Assembly: GCF_002884495.1 (NCBI RefSeq)
Contig: NZ_KZ614145.1
Location: 496,001 to 560,000 of the forward strand
Reading direction: 5' to 3'
DNA: 64,000 bases
Source: Rummeliibacillus pycnus
GTDB taxonomy: Bacteria; Bacillota; Bacilli; Bacillales_A; Planococcaceae
Shown here in pieces: positions 8,306-16,814 of the stretch (positions are counted from its first letter, which is position 1; every line of letters starts with the position of its first letter). The position numbers and the translations under genes were made by a program. The notes beneath the pieces are model-generated. The model saw nothing but the letters and a program-made list of their open reading frames with translations, had not been told where the DNA came from and ran no database searches.

Positions 8306-9925
8306 ATGTGTAAATTTGATCCAGCAATTAAATTGAAAGACAATGCAATGCTTAAAATAAGACCTGAATTGTTTGATGAATGGGATTTTGAAGAGAATAA
8401 TAAATTAGGTTTTGATATTTATAAGATGACTAAAGGTAGCCATAAAGTTGTATGGTGGAATTGTAATGAATGTGTTAGTAAATATAATAAAAAAATAAGT
8501 GACAGAATAAAAGGTCAAAATTGTCCTTATTGTAGTGGATCAAGAATAAATGAAACTAACTCTTTAGCTTCATTAAACCCTGAACTAGCTTCTGAATGGC
8601 ACCCAACTCTTAATGGTAAATTGACTCCTAAAGATGTTACCAGTAAAAAAAGTGAAAAAGTATGGTGGCTAGGCAGTTGTGGGCATGAATGGGATGCAAG
8701 AATAGATGGTAGAAGTAATGGCAATGGTTGCCCTATATGTGATAATAAAATAATTCTAAAAGGTTTCAATGATATGTGGACAACAAATCCAAAATTATCC
8801 TCTCTTCTTTTAAATCCTGAAGATGGTTATAAATATAGTCAAACCAGTGGTAGAAAAGTAAATTGGAAGTGTTCTGAATGTGAATCAATTATTAGAAATA
8901 AGAAAATTGCAGATATCAATTATTATGGTATTAAATGCCCTAAGTGCTCAGATGGATTTAGTATTCCTGAAAGAATAATGTATAACCTATTAATGCAATT
9001 AAATATCGATTTTAATCACGATGTGTCTTTTAAATGGTCAAATACTAAAAGATACGATTTTTATATCCCCTTAATCAACTTAATTATTGAAACACATGGA
9101 GGGCAGCATTCAGAAAGAGGATTTAAAAGTATAGGTGGTCGTAGTTTAGATGAAGAAATTGCGAATGATAAATTAAAAGAGAAATTAGCTAAAGGAAATG
9201 ATATAGAAAATTACATTGTAATTGATACTAGATTATCTGAATTTGATTATATAAAAACTAACATTTTAAATAGTAAACTATCCTTATTTCTAGATTTAAA
9301 TAATGTGGATTGGATTAAAATATTTACTGATTCTCAAAAATCTTTAAGTAAGATTGCTTATGAACTATGGAATGATGGATTAAAAGATGTTGTTTTAATT
9401 GCAAATAAATTAAATATACACAAAAGAACAGTTTGGAGATACCTTGAGTTTTGGAGTAGTTTAGGAAAATGTGATGATTTTATAGATTACAATGACCAAA
9501 AAAGAAAAGTAGTACAATTAAGTCCTGATAATGTTTTAATAAAAGTTTGGATGTCAATTTCAGATGCTGTAAAAAAATCTGGCTTAACAATTACTACTGG
9601 AAATATTTCAAAGGTATGTAAGGGACAACGAAATAAAACAGGCGAATGCAAGTGGATGTATTTAAACGATTATGAAAAGTTTGTATCTACAGGAATACCA
9701 CCTTATCCGTTAGATAAAGATCATCCAAACTCCAAAGCAGTAGTTAAATTAAATAACAATTTAGAACTAATAGAGAAATATAGTTCTATTAAAAAAGCAG
9801 CAAAGAATAATAATATAAAATCAGTAGGAGCAATAGCTAATGCATGTCTTGGCAAATCAAACTCTTCTGGTGGCTATAAGTGGATGTATCTAGACGATTA
9901 CGAAAAAATGCTAAAAGATGAATAA
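8306..9925 (+). CDS. Zinc-ribbon / EDxHD (Vsr-like) homing-endonuclease-type protein with NUMOD-like repeats
   Basis: A 539-aa protein. The N-terminal half has three treble-clef or zinc-ribbon units with Cys pairs at about C53/C56-C73/C76, C125-C142/C145 and C189/C192-C211/C214, each preceded by the NPEL-EW type motif common in such repeats. A nuclease core follows: E222, then YDFYIP (D251) and IIETHGGQH (E262, H264, H268), the pattern of the EDxHD family typified by I-Bth0305I and related to Vsr nucleases. The C-terminal part has two NUMOD-like DNA-binding units (VVQLSPDNVLIKVW...GECKWMYL and VVKLNNNLELIEKY...GGYKWMYL). Likely a free-standing or intron-associated homing nuclease. The class is inferred from motifs. 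Confidence 0.72.
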   Translation: MCKFDPAIKLKDNAMLKIRPELFDEWDFEENNKLGFDIYKMTKGSHKVVWWNCNECVSKYNKKISDRIKGQNCPYCSGSRINETNSLASLNPELASEWHPTLNGKLTPKDVTSKKSEKVWWLGSCGHEWDARIDGRSNGNGCPICDNKIILKGFNDMWTTNPKLSSLLLNPEDGYKYSQTSGRKVNWKCSECESIIRNKKIADINYYGIKCPKCSDGFSIPERIMYNLLMQLNIDFNHDVSFKWSNTKRYDFYIPLINLIIETHGGQHSERGFKSIGGRSLDEEIANDKLKEKLAKGNDIENYIVIDTRLSEFDYIKTNILNSKLSLFLDLNNVDWIKIFTDSQKSLSKIAYELWNDGLKDVVLIANKLNIHKRTVWRYLEFWSSLGKCDDFIDYNDQKRKVVQLSPDNVLIKVWMSISDAVKKSGLTITTGNISKVCKGQRNKTGECKWMYLNDYEKFVSTGIPPYPLDKDHPNSKAVVKLNNNLELIEKYSSIKKAAKNNNIKSVGAIANACLGKSNSSGGYKWMYLDDYEKMLKDE

Positions 9926-10476
9926 TATCCCCTTATAGGCTAATTAGGTTCAAATCTGATGGGAAAGATATTGAGGACTGTTTTAATCCATGATTGTAAT
10001 GGAACTTGAAGCTGCTATTTAATATTAGAAGTAGCAAAGGCTTATGAATTTATAACATTGTTGCGAGTGACCATTGATAACCAAATGTACTTTTTAGGTT
10101 ACTAAATAGGTCACTCGCTTTTTATTTTTGAGGTATCTATATATGAAAAAAGTATTTAAGGATTCCCTAATATTTATAATGACCAAGTTGTTCTTGGATA
10201 TGGGGTGATTTAGAGCACTCTAAAAAGGAAGAACAAAAAATTGGAGGAAGAAAACAAGCAACTCAGAGATCAGCTGAACGTCGCTTATGCAGATGTTAAT
10301 AAAAAGTTATAGTCAATAGGAGTACCTTGCTCTCATTCTTCAATTATAGGGCCAGATTGTTGAATAACATGTTAAATTATATAGTGAAGATTGCGAAGGA
10401 ATTCACTTAAACTAACGGGGGTTAATGGAATAAGAAGCAAAAAAGAACATACCTTTTATTAGGAGGTGTTGTTCTA
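9926..10476 (+). other. 551-bp gene-poor stretch with a terminator and coiled-coil remnant
   Basis: It holds the terminator listed separately at 10063-10128. It also contains a broken frame near 10212-10310 that reads a charged coiled-coil fragment (KKLEEENKQLRDQL) ending in a stop with no start codon, probably the end of a lost gene. Short hairpin-forming motifs of the CTAACGG type lie near 10410. Confidence 0.4.
10063..10128 (+). terminator. Long-loop terminator downstream of the homing-endonuclease-like gene
   Basis: GCGAGTGACC (10063-10072) pairs perfectly with GGTCACTCGC (10109-10118) and is followed by TTTTTATTTTT. The 36-nt loop contains a second small stem (GATAACC/GGTTAC). Confidence 0.75.
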
Positions 10477-10908
10477 ATGAAAAAAAATATTGTTCTATGG
10501 GTTGTCTTAATTTGTTTTACATTAGTATGTGTTATACAGTTCATAAATTATCAAAATAATGATGAAGAGGTAAAAAGTAAAAATAACAATATAGATGAAG
10601 TTTTTAATGTTGGAGGTAAATCTGTAACGGAAGAAGCCCTGAATGAGTTTAAGGAAACTAATTTAAAATTAGCGTCTTTTATTAAAGAAAACAATTCCAA
10701 TCCTGAAACACAAGTTTCAGAAATTCAGTTGGATACTAATAATTTCCCTAAAAGTATAATTTATATAGATGTATTGCCCAATAAATCGATAAATACAGAA
10801 GAAGTTAAGGAACATTATTTAAAAATTATTGAAAAGGCTAAATCTATGTCGTTATTGAATAAGGACGCTGAAATCGAAATTATTATAGAAACAGATGTAA
10901 AAAAGTAG
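10477..10908 (+). CDS. Hypothetical membrane-anchored protein
   Basis: A 143-aa protein with an N-terminal membrane anchor (about residues 5-24, VLWVVLICFTLVCVIQFI) and a soluble acidic/asparagine-rich remainder predicted to be outside the cell. The ATG follows a good AGGAGGTG site. No known family was recognised. It stands alone between intergenic stretches with hairpin repeats. Confidence 0.6.
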   Translation: MKKNIVLWVVLICFTLVCVIQFINYQNNDEEVKSKNNNIDEVFNVGGKSVTEEALNEFKETNLKLASFIKENNSNPETQVSEIQLDTNNFPKSIIYIDVLPNKSINTEEVKEHYLKIIEKAKSMSLLNKDAEIEIIIETDVKK

Positions 10909-10928
10909 AAATGTTAGATTAGTTGTTG

Positions 10929-10952
10929 TTGAACTAACGGGTGCGTTAGTTG
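10929..10952 (+). repeat. Small palindromic intergenic repeat (CAACTAACGG type)
   Basis: AACTAACG-GGTG-CGTTAGTT is a perfect 8-bp stem with a 4-nt loop. Degenerate relatives lie at about 11042-11066, 11638-11660 and 11680-11700, so this 1-kb tract carries a family of short hairpins on both sides of the cupin gene. The copies are not long enough to call a transposon. Confidence 0.5.
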
Positions 10953-11072
10953 AAGAAGCAGTAAGTGATATTATGAGTGAGGTTAGATTTTAGTTATTAA
11001 ATTAAAGGGCACGATTGTGGAATAATTGTCTAATTTCTTCTACAACTAAACTGGTGCTTAGTAGAAGATCTT

Positions 11073-11099
11073 TGAGCTGTTCAGACGGCTCTTTTTTTA
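11073..11099 (+). terminator. Probable terminator
   Basis: GAGC/GCTC with flanking pairs, followed by TTTTTTT, in the 289-bp gap before the cupin gene. Confidence 0.55.
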
Positions 11100-11197
11100 T
11101 TCAACTAAATGAGCAGGTTATTTCGATAATAGTAAAGGATTTTCGTATAAGATTCTTGAATAAGTAGGTATAAATTCTAAGCCCTAGGAGGTACAAA

Positions 11198-11554
11198 ATG
11201 GAGTTTTATAAATTTAGTAAAGATAGTGGTAAGATGATTTCTAATTTCAATTCAGACTTTGTTATGTCCCGTATTATCCAAATAGATAAGTCTGTTAACA
11301 TAGGGTGTATGCACTTAGACAAAAAAGGCATTGTTGGCTACCATCAAGCAGTAGTACCTCAACTATTATTAATCTTAAATGGCGAAGGTTATGTCCGTAG
11401 TGAAAAAGACGAATACTTTAAAGTTAAATCAGGAGATGCAGTATTTTGGGAAAAACATGAATGGCATGAAACAAAATCCGATTTAGGATTGACTGCTATT
11501 GTCATTGAAAGCGAAGAATTAAATCCCTCGTTATTCATGCCATTAAAGAAATAG
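11198..11554 (+). CDS. Cupin-domain protein
   Basis: A 118-aa single-domain cupin. Motif 1 is around GYHQAVVPQLLLILNGEGYVR and motif 2 around VKSGDAVFWEKHEWHE. Histidines at both motifs could bind a metal. The ATG has an excellent CTAGGAGGT site. Small cupins of this size are often sugar- or small-molecule-binding or dioxygenase-like; no substrate can be assigned. Confidence 0.75.
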   Translation: MEFYKFSKDSGKMISNFNSDFVMSRIIQIDKSVNIGCMHLDKKGIVGYHQAVVPQLLLILNGEGYVRSEKDEYFKVKSGDAVFWEKHEWHETKSDLGLTAIVIESEELNPSLFMPLKK

Positions 11555-11848
11555 AATTTGTTCAAATTGCTTGGTATCAAAGCAAAAAGTAACCATGATA
11601 AAAAATATATAATTGCAATATTAACGGGAGATTTTAATTCAACAAACGGGCGCGATAGTTGATGAAGCGTCATTTTTCTTCAACTAACGGTTGTCTTAAT
11701 AAAAGATACTTTTCAACAATCACCCTCACTACAAATTGTGGATAAGGTTTTTTAACAGTTCTACACTCTATTAATACAGGTTTGGGAAGGTTTTTAGTTT
11801 ATATTGTGATATATAATAAGTTATCACGCTGAAAGAGAGAACTATAAT

Positions 11849-12271
11849 ATGATTACAGTTAAAAATGCTAAAGCTTGTTTAGAAAGGAAACTGGATTTTG
11901 AAAATGATACGGTAGCTACGATTTGGGAGAAATTCAAAGAATTTTGTAGAGAAGATATTCAGGGAGAAGAAGAAAAAGAAATCTTATTTGAATGTGGCAT
12001 TTTTAAATTTACAGGAGAGAAAATGCTACACTTTGATTTTGTCCGCCAATTTACAAAGTATGAAGATGATGAGTATGAAGGAATGGAACAATTACATTGT
12101 GAATTTTTATTTGAATATACTAAAGAAGTAAAACGTTTAAAAGCTACAGAATGGTCAATGGATTATGAAAGTTTAGATGAACTTTTCGCCTCTGTAGAAG
12201 ATTTAAAATCATTTCAAAAAGTACTTCAATTGACACCTATTAAACGTGATTTGTACCAAGAAGAAGTTTAA
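11849..12271 (+). CDS. Hypothetical acidic protein
   Basis: A 140-aa soluble, acidic, mixed alpha/beta-looking protein without signal or membrane segment and without a recognised family. The ATG follows GAAAGAGAGAA. The 294 bp before it hold only CAACAAACGG-type hairpin repeats. A terminator follows. Confidence 0.6.
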   Translation: MITVKNAKACLERKLDFENDTVATIWEKFKEFCREDIQGEEEKEILFECGIFKFTGEKMLHFDFVRQFTKYEDDEYEGMEQLHCEFLFEYTKEVKRLKATEWSMDYESLDELFASVEDLKSFQKVLQLTPIKRDLYQEEV

Positions 12272-12295
12272 ATATAAGCAGCAGAACCATACATT

Positions 12296-12326
12296 AGAGT
12301 TAACTATAAACAGTTAGCTCTTTTTT
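12296..12326 (+). terminator. Terminator
   Basis: AGAGTTAACT pairs with AGTTAGCTCT (one G-U) across a 6-nt loop, then TTTTTT. Confidence 0.8.
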
Positions 12327-12478
12327 ATGCACAAAAATAAAATGGACACCCTTTGAGAACCAGTATTATGGTAAACAAATTAAGTGAAATAAGGTAAATG
12401 TTAGCATTAATTACTTCGACTGTAAAGTATGATATATTTGTGAAGACTAATTAAATTTAAATGGGAAGGTTGGAAAAT

Positions 12479-14023
12479 ATGTATAAAGAAAAATTTGCTC
12501 ACTCGCCTTGGGTCATTGGTATTTTGTTTGCTCTATGGTTTTTAATTATTCCACCAATTATAGGAATAGTTCTTATAATTAAAAGAAATAAAGAAATTAA
12601 TAAATTTGAAACTTTTTGGACGGAGAATAATTTTGATCAGATTATAAACTCTCGAGAGCAAATAGAGCAGTTAAATGATGAAATACATAAGTTGTCTAAA
12701 AATAAAAAAGAAATAGAAAGACAACTGGATTCATTTAAACCAGTTACAGATGCTTTAGAAATAAGAACCGCTCTTAATAAGAAAATAGAAGAGTTAAATA
12801 ATGAAAGTGCAATTTTATCTAAAAAAATTTCTGACAGTAATATGTTAATCGATTTGGAAAAATCTAAACAAGCAATAAATTATGATATCCAAAAATTAGA
12901 ATCTAATAAATCCGCCATTAATGATGAAATCAATTCCCTTCAAAAGGAACTTTTCCTTTTTACTGAGGAACTTCAAATGCAATCATTTGGTTTCTATAAC
13001 CCTAAATATGGCTTTGAAAACTCCGAAGCGTATCAAGCTAAATTAAATGAAATACGTCAGGAACAAAAGAAAATGGTCAAAGAAAAGACTGCCACCTCCC
13101 ATCGTCTTGACTGGACAATCGGGGAAGACCGTAAGAAAGGGAAAGAGTTTATTCTTGATACTATCAAATTGATTTTAAGAGCATTTAATAATGAATGTGA
13201 TAACATCATTACCAAAGTAAAGTACAACAACATTGAGGCAAGTGAACAGAGAATAAACAAACTTTATGAGGAGTTAAATAAGCTTACAGACATGCAACAA
13301 GTATCCATTACTAATGGATTTCTTAAACTGAAAATAGAAGAATTGTATCTAAAGTATGAGTTCGAGCAAAAGAAACAAGAAGAGAAAGAAGAACAAATGG
13401 AAATTAAAGAACGAATGCGTGAAGAGGCAAAAGCGCTAAAAGAACTAGAAAAAGCTAGAGAGAAAGTGGAGAAAGAAGAAAAACATTTTGAGCAGGCAAT
13501 TGAAAAACTCCGAGCTCAAATGGCAGAAACGGATAAATCTAGACAGGCTAAATTAATTGAAAAACTTATGGAACTTGAAGCTAAGCTAGAAGAAACTAGA
13601 AAAACAAAAGAGGATGTATTGTATCGTGTTCAAAACACCAGAGCTGGCTATGTTTACATTATCTCTAATATCGGTTCTTTTGGAGAAGATGTGTTTAAAA
13701 TTGGTATGACCCGCCGTTTAGAGCCTATGGATCGAGTAAAAGAGCTTGGGGATGCTTCAGTACCTTTCTTGTTTGATGTACATGGAATGATTTTCAGTGA
13801 TGATGCACCCGCACTTGAAAACGCATTACATAAAGCTTTCACCGATAGACGCGTTAACAAAATTAATGAGCGTAAAGAATTTTTCAGAGTAACTCTTAGT
13901 GAAATTGAAGAAGTAGTGAAACGAAATCACAATAAGACAGTTGAGTTTACGAAACTAGCTAAAGCAGAGGAATATAGAAAAACAATAGCTATTGTAAAAC
14001 AAGAAGTTCTAGAAGTTGTTTAA
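12479..14023 (+). CDS. DUF4041-like coiled-coil protein with C-terminal GIY-YIG (T5orf172/Mug113-type) domain
   Basis: A 514-aa protein. The N-terminal membrane helix (about 10-35, VIGILFALWFLIIPPIIGIVL) leads into a long coiled coil (about 45-380) with a DUF4041-like centre (EKTATSHRLDWTIGEDRKKGKEF). The C-terminus starts GYVYIISNIGSFGEDVFKIGMTRR and contains FDVHGMIFSDDAPALENALH, typical of T5orf172/GIY-YIG nuclease-like domains of phages and mobile elements. The ATG at 12479 is preferred because GGAAGG lies 8 bases before it; an in-frame ATG at 12461 precedes that site. The role is unknown; a defence or DNA-processing role is possible. Confidence 0.8.
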   Translation: MYKEKFAHSPWVIGILFALWFLIIPPIIGIVLIIKRNKEINKFETFWTENNFDQIINSREQIEQLNDEIHKLSKNKKEIERQLDSFKPVTDALEIRTALNKKIEELNNESAILSKKISDSNMLIDLEKSKQAINYDIQKLESNKSAINDEINSLQKELFLFTEELQMQSFGFYNPKYGFENSEAYQAKLNEIRQEQKKMVKEKTATSHRLDWTIGEDRKKGKEFILDTIKLILRAFNNECDNIITKVKYNNIEASEQRINKLYEELNKLTDMQQVSITNGFLKLKIEELYLKYEFEQKKQEEKEEQMEIKERMREEAKALKELEKAREKVEKEEKHFEQAIEKLRAQMAETDKSRQAKLIEKLMELEAKLEETRKTKEDVLYRVQNTRAGYVYIISNIGSFGEDVFKIGMTRRLEPMDRVKELGDASVPFLFDVHGMIFSDDAPALENALHKAFTDRRVNKINERKEFFRVTLSEIEEVVKRNHNKTVEFTKLAKAEEYRKTIAIVKQEVLEVV

Positions 14024-14058
14024 TCAATTGAAATTTTGACTAAAGGGAGTGTTGATCC

Positions 14059-14229
14059 GGTTATGACGCTTACTTTATCACTAAAAATCAAGCAGAACTA
14101 CAAGAAGAGTTCGTCAACTCTAATGTTAAAATAGTCCAGTCATTAGATAATACTGATTACAATAATAATGAATTTGTAGTTGAGGACATTGATGGAATAT
14201 GGATAGCTTTTGGTTTTAAAATAGGCTAA
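14059..14229 (+). pseudogene. Remnant of a small unknown protein
   Basis: Open for 56 codons, bounded upstream by a stop and lacking any start codon. It reads GYDAYFITKNQAELQEEFVN and continues acidic to IAFGFKIG-stop. The amino-acid pattern looks protein-like, so this is probably the 3' end of a decayed gene. Confidence 0.4.
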
Positions 14230-14350
14230 TTGGCAAAGTAGCTAGGAGCAAATAAATTGATGTATGATACGGTATTCTTAATAACTTAATTACATTCGGT
14301 AAATTAGGAGATGTAGTTACATTTCTTATTATGTATAACGGGATAGTTTA

Positions 14351-14375
14351 GGCTCTATTATAGAGTCTTTTTTTA
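14351..14375 (+). terminator. Terminator
   Basis: GGCTCTA-TTA-TAGAGTC followed by TTTTTTT, in the 588-bp gap 14230-14817. The rest of that gap holds the broken MVSEFF frame near 14511 and the helicase promoter region. Confidence 0.7.
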
Positions 14376-14651
14376 TTGGGGAAATTGATAAATAAGTACT
14401 TTCGCTTGTGATTCATTTTGCAGTTCTCGTTCATTCGAGCCTCTGTATAAATGAATTGTAGGTGGAGGTGCTTATTACTTTTAATCTAAAAAGAATGGAA
14501 TGGAACAATTTATGGTTAGTGAGTTCTTCATGAAAAGGAGAGATATTGGTTGATCTTCAACTGTTCAGTATTCAAATTAAATTCCCATCCTTCTCTTTTA
14601 CAGAGTTTGGTTGAATTTTCGGAAGGGTATACCAAAAAATTGTAAGGATAT

Positions 14652-14699
14652 TTGCGTTACCCTTTATTGCCATTTACAATATAGTCAAAGATAGTCAAA
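14652..14699 (+). promoter_or_regulatory. Promoter with CtsR-operator-like heptad repeat before the helicase gene
   Basis: TTGCGT (14652-14657), a 17-bp spacer and TACAAT (14675-14680) form a sigma-A-type promoter. AGTCAAAGATAGTCAAA (14683-14699), over the expected start point, matches exactly the published CtsR consensus RGTCAAANANRGTCAAA. The same bases are two tandem 10-mers ATAGTCAAAG, so an iteron-like replication site is an alternative. Confidence 0.55.
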
Positions 14700-14817
14700 G
14701 TCAAACGATGGAAATTATGTAATAAGGGTGGTGAAATTATTTTAGTGAGGAATTCTTAACTTTTCTAAATTTAAATGACCTCAAATGATAAAAGTAGTAA
14801 ATGAAGGGATATTGTAC

Positions 14818-16338
14818 ATGATGAACAAAAGATATGTATCAGACTATATTACTACAGATGCCATATTAACATGGACTTGTGAAGACATTGTTACAATTTC
14901 TGCAGATACTGGATTAGGAAAATCGTACTTCATTATGAATACATTAGGTTCACTTGTTAAAGCAAAGAATCAACGTATTTTATTATTAGTACATCGTGAC
15001 AACTGTAAGAACCAATTTGAACTCGATATCGCAAAATTAAAAATTGAAGGTATCATTGATGATAATTCAATTGACGTTGTTACTTATCAATCGATTGCAG
15101 CAAAAAACATCAATAAGAAGTTGTTTGATTTTAGCTTTAAGAAATATGATTATATTGTTTGTGATGAATATCAATACTTCATCGAGGATTCATCATTTAA
15201 TCATACAACAGATATTGCTCTCAAAGCGATTATGAATCAATCCAATACGATTAGAATCTTTATTTCCGCAACGGATAAGTATATGAAATACTACTTTAAA
15301 GATTTTAAAAAAATTGGCATAAAAGAATTTACGCCACCAATTTCAAAAGGAGAATTTATTCAACAGTTAGAATTTTATTATAGCGATGATTTGGTGGAAA
15401 AATTCTTAGATTACGCAATTGAAAACAAGAAAAAATCAATCTTCTTCATTGATAATATTGATTTAGCTTTAAAGTTACATCAAAAATATCCTGTAGAAAC
15501 TTTCTTTAATTGTTCTAAAGGAAAAAAAGAGTATCAGCATGTTGAAGAACAACAAATAAATGATATGCTTAAAAATAAAGGCTTTAATAAGCAAAACGTC
15601 GAAGGTAATATGGACTCTACTGAGGGGAAAATAGTATTAATATCAACATCTTGCCTTGATGCAGGGGTTACGATTTGGGACGATAATCTAAAAAATATTG
15701 TTTGTGATATTACTGATACGGACAAGATGGTTCAATGTGTTGGACGTAAACGACTAAGAGAAGATGAAAAAATCGTTCTGACACTTAAAGCATTCACAAA
15801 CGAACAATTGGGAGGTATTCAGTCTAAATCACGTAATTTAGTACAAAAGCCATTGTATCTAATGGAAAATGGACAAGATGCCTATATCGAAAAATATGGG
15901 CGAGATGTAGATAAATCAAATATTGTATATATCACAAAAGATGATCAGAATAATACAATCCTTGAAGTAAATGAGATGCGGTATTTACATCATGTAATTA
16001 AAGAAAATGAAATGGTTCATATTAACAATAAATATGGTGACTTTAAAAATCGATACTGTGAATACATCAAAGATAAGTTTGGTGTTAATAGCTATGCAAT
16101 TTATGAAGATAGATTGAGTAATTATGAACTAGCTGAATATCTAGAATCGTTACTTGGTAAAAGGTTGTTTAAAATAGAACAAAATGAATTAATAGATATG
16201 ATTAATTACAAAGTAAATGGAGTTAAGAAAAAAAGTTATAATAAACTCAATGAAAGATTAGAGATGATTAATTCAAGCTATAGGATTAGACCTGGAAAAT
16301 CAGGGAATAATCGATACTGGATTATAGAAAAAGTTTAA
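14818..16338 (+). CDS. DEAD/DEAH-like SF2 helicase
   Basis: A 506-aa protein from the ATG at 14818, which lies 8 bases after AAGGGA; the longer frame from 14785 lacks a site. It has the superfamily-2 motifs in order: Walker A SADTGLGKS (about 28-36), DEYQ (116-119, motif II), SAT (150-152, motif III) and QCVGRKRLR (306-314, motif VI). The C-terminal 180 residues match no known family by eye. Such proteins occur in phages and integrative elements, often for replication. The CtsR-like site upstream is unusual. Confidence 0.85.
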   Translation: MMNKRYVSDYITTDAILTWTCEDIVTISADTGLGKSYFIMNTLGSLVKAKNQRILLLVHRDNCKNQFELDIAKLKIEGIIDDNSIDVVTYQSIAAKNINKKLFDFSFKKYDYIVCDEYQYFIEDSSFNHTTDIALKAIMNQSNTIRIFISATDKYMKYYFKDFKKIGIKEFTPPISKGEFIQQLEFYYSDDLVEKFLDYAIENKKKSIFFIDNIDLALKLHQKYPVETFFNCSKGKKEYQHVEEQQINDMLKNKGFNKQNVEGNMDSTEGKIVLISTSCLDAGVTIWDDNLKNIVCDITDTDKMVQCVGRKRLREDEKIVLTLKAFTNEQLGGIQSKSRNLVQKPLYLMENGQDAYIEKYGRDVDKSNIVYITKDDQNNTILEVNEMRYLHHVIKENEMVHINNKYGDFKNRYCEYIKDKFGVNSYAIYEDRLSNYELAEYLESLLGKRLFKIEQNELIDMINYKVNGVKKKSYNKLNERLEMINSSYRIRPGKSGNNRYWIIEKV

Positions 16339-16540
16339 AATGGGACAATTTTGATGTAACCCTTATAATAAATGTTTACATTAAAATTGTCCCATTTGAA
16401 ATCCGAAGAAAGATATGTAGAGGAAAGTAAAACTTGTTTTACTTTTCTCAAAGGTGCACTATCGCAGAATGCAGATAGTGTGCCTAATTAATTTGGGTTA
16501 ATTAAGAGCTATCAGACAAATAATTCTGAGGGCTTTTTTA
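16339..16540 (+). other. Cluster of four hairpins downstream of the helicase
   Basis: In order: a 14-bp perfect stem extended to 21 bp with one mismatch (16339-16359 with 16376-16396); AAAGTAAAAC-TT-GTTTTACTTT (16424-16445, 10 bp perfect); GGTGCACTATC/GATAGTGTGCC (16453-16484, with G-U pairs); and AGCTATCAGA/TCTGAGGGCT followed by TTTTTT (16507-16540), a terminator. The density suggests more than termination, for example an origin or transfer site. The remaining 270 bp to the next gene show nothing recognisable. Confidence 0.5.
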
Positions 16541-16814
16541 TGTTGATAAGACTATAGGGATAATCCACTTATTGTTATTTATCGAGTGGACGACCTGTAA
16601 TGACAATAGAATAATGTATATTTGCAACTGTTTGTTAATTTCATTTGCATAGCTAAAATCATCGTTTATTAATAAAAGATAACCAATTAATCGAACTGGT
16701 ACGAAGACAAAAACGAAAAAGTAAATGTTCTCAAGTTGCGAAAAACTTGCTTTTCATAATTTGAGCTGGAGCAACATAGAATATATAAATAGTTAACAAA
16801 AAGGAGTGCAATAT

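Noticed and set aside
14681-14706. CRISPR-like or long tandem repeat array
   Set aside because: Only two complete 10-bp units and part of a third; no spacers. No CRISPR array was seen elsewhere in the window.
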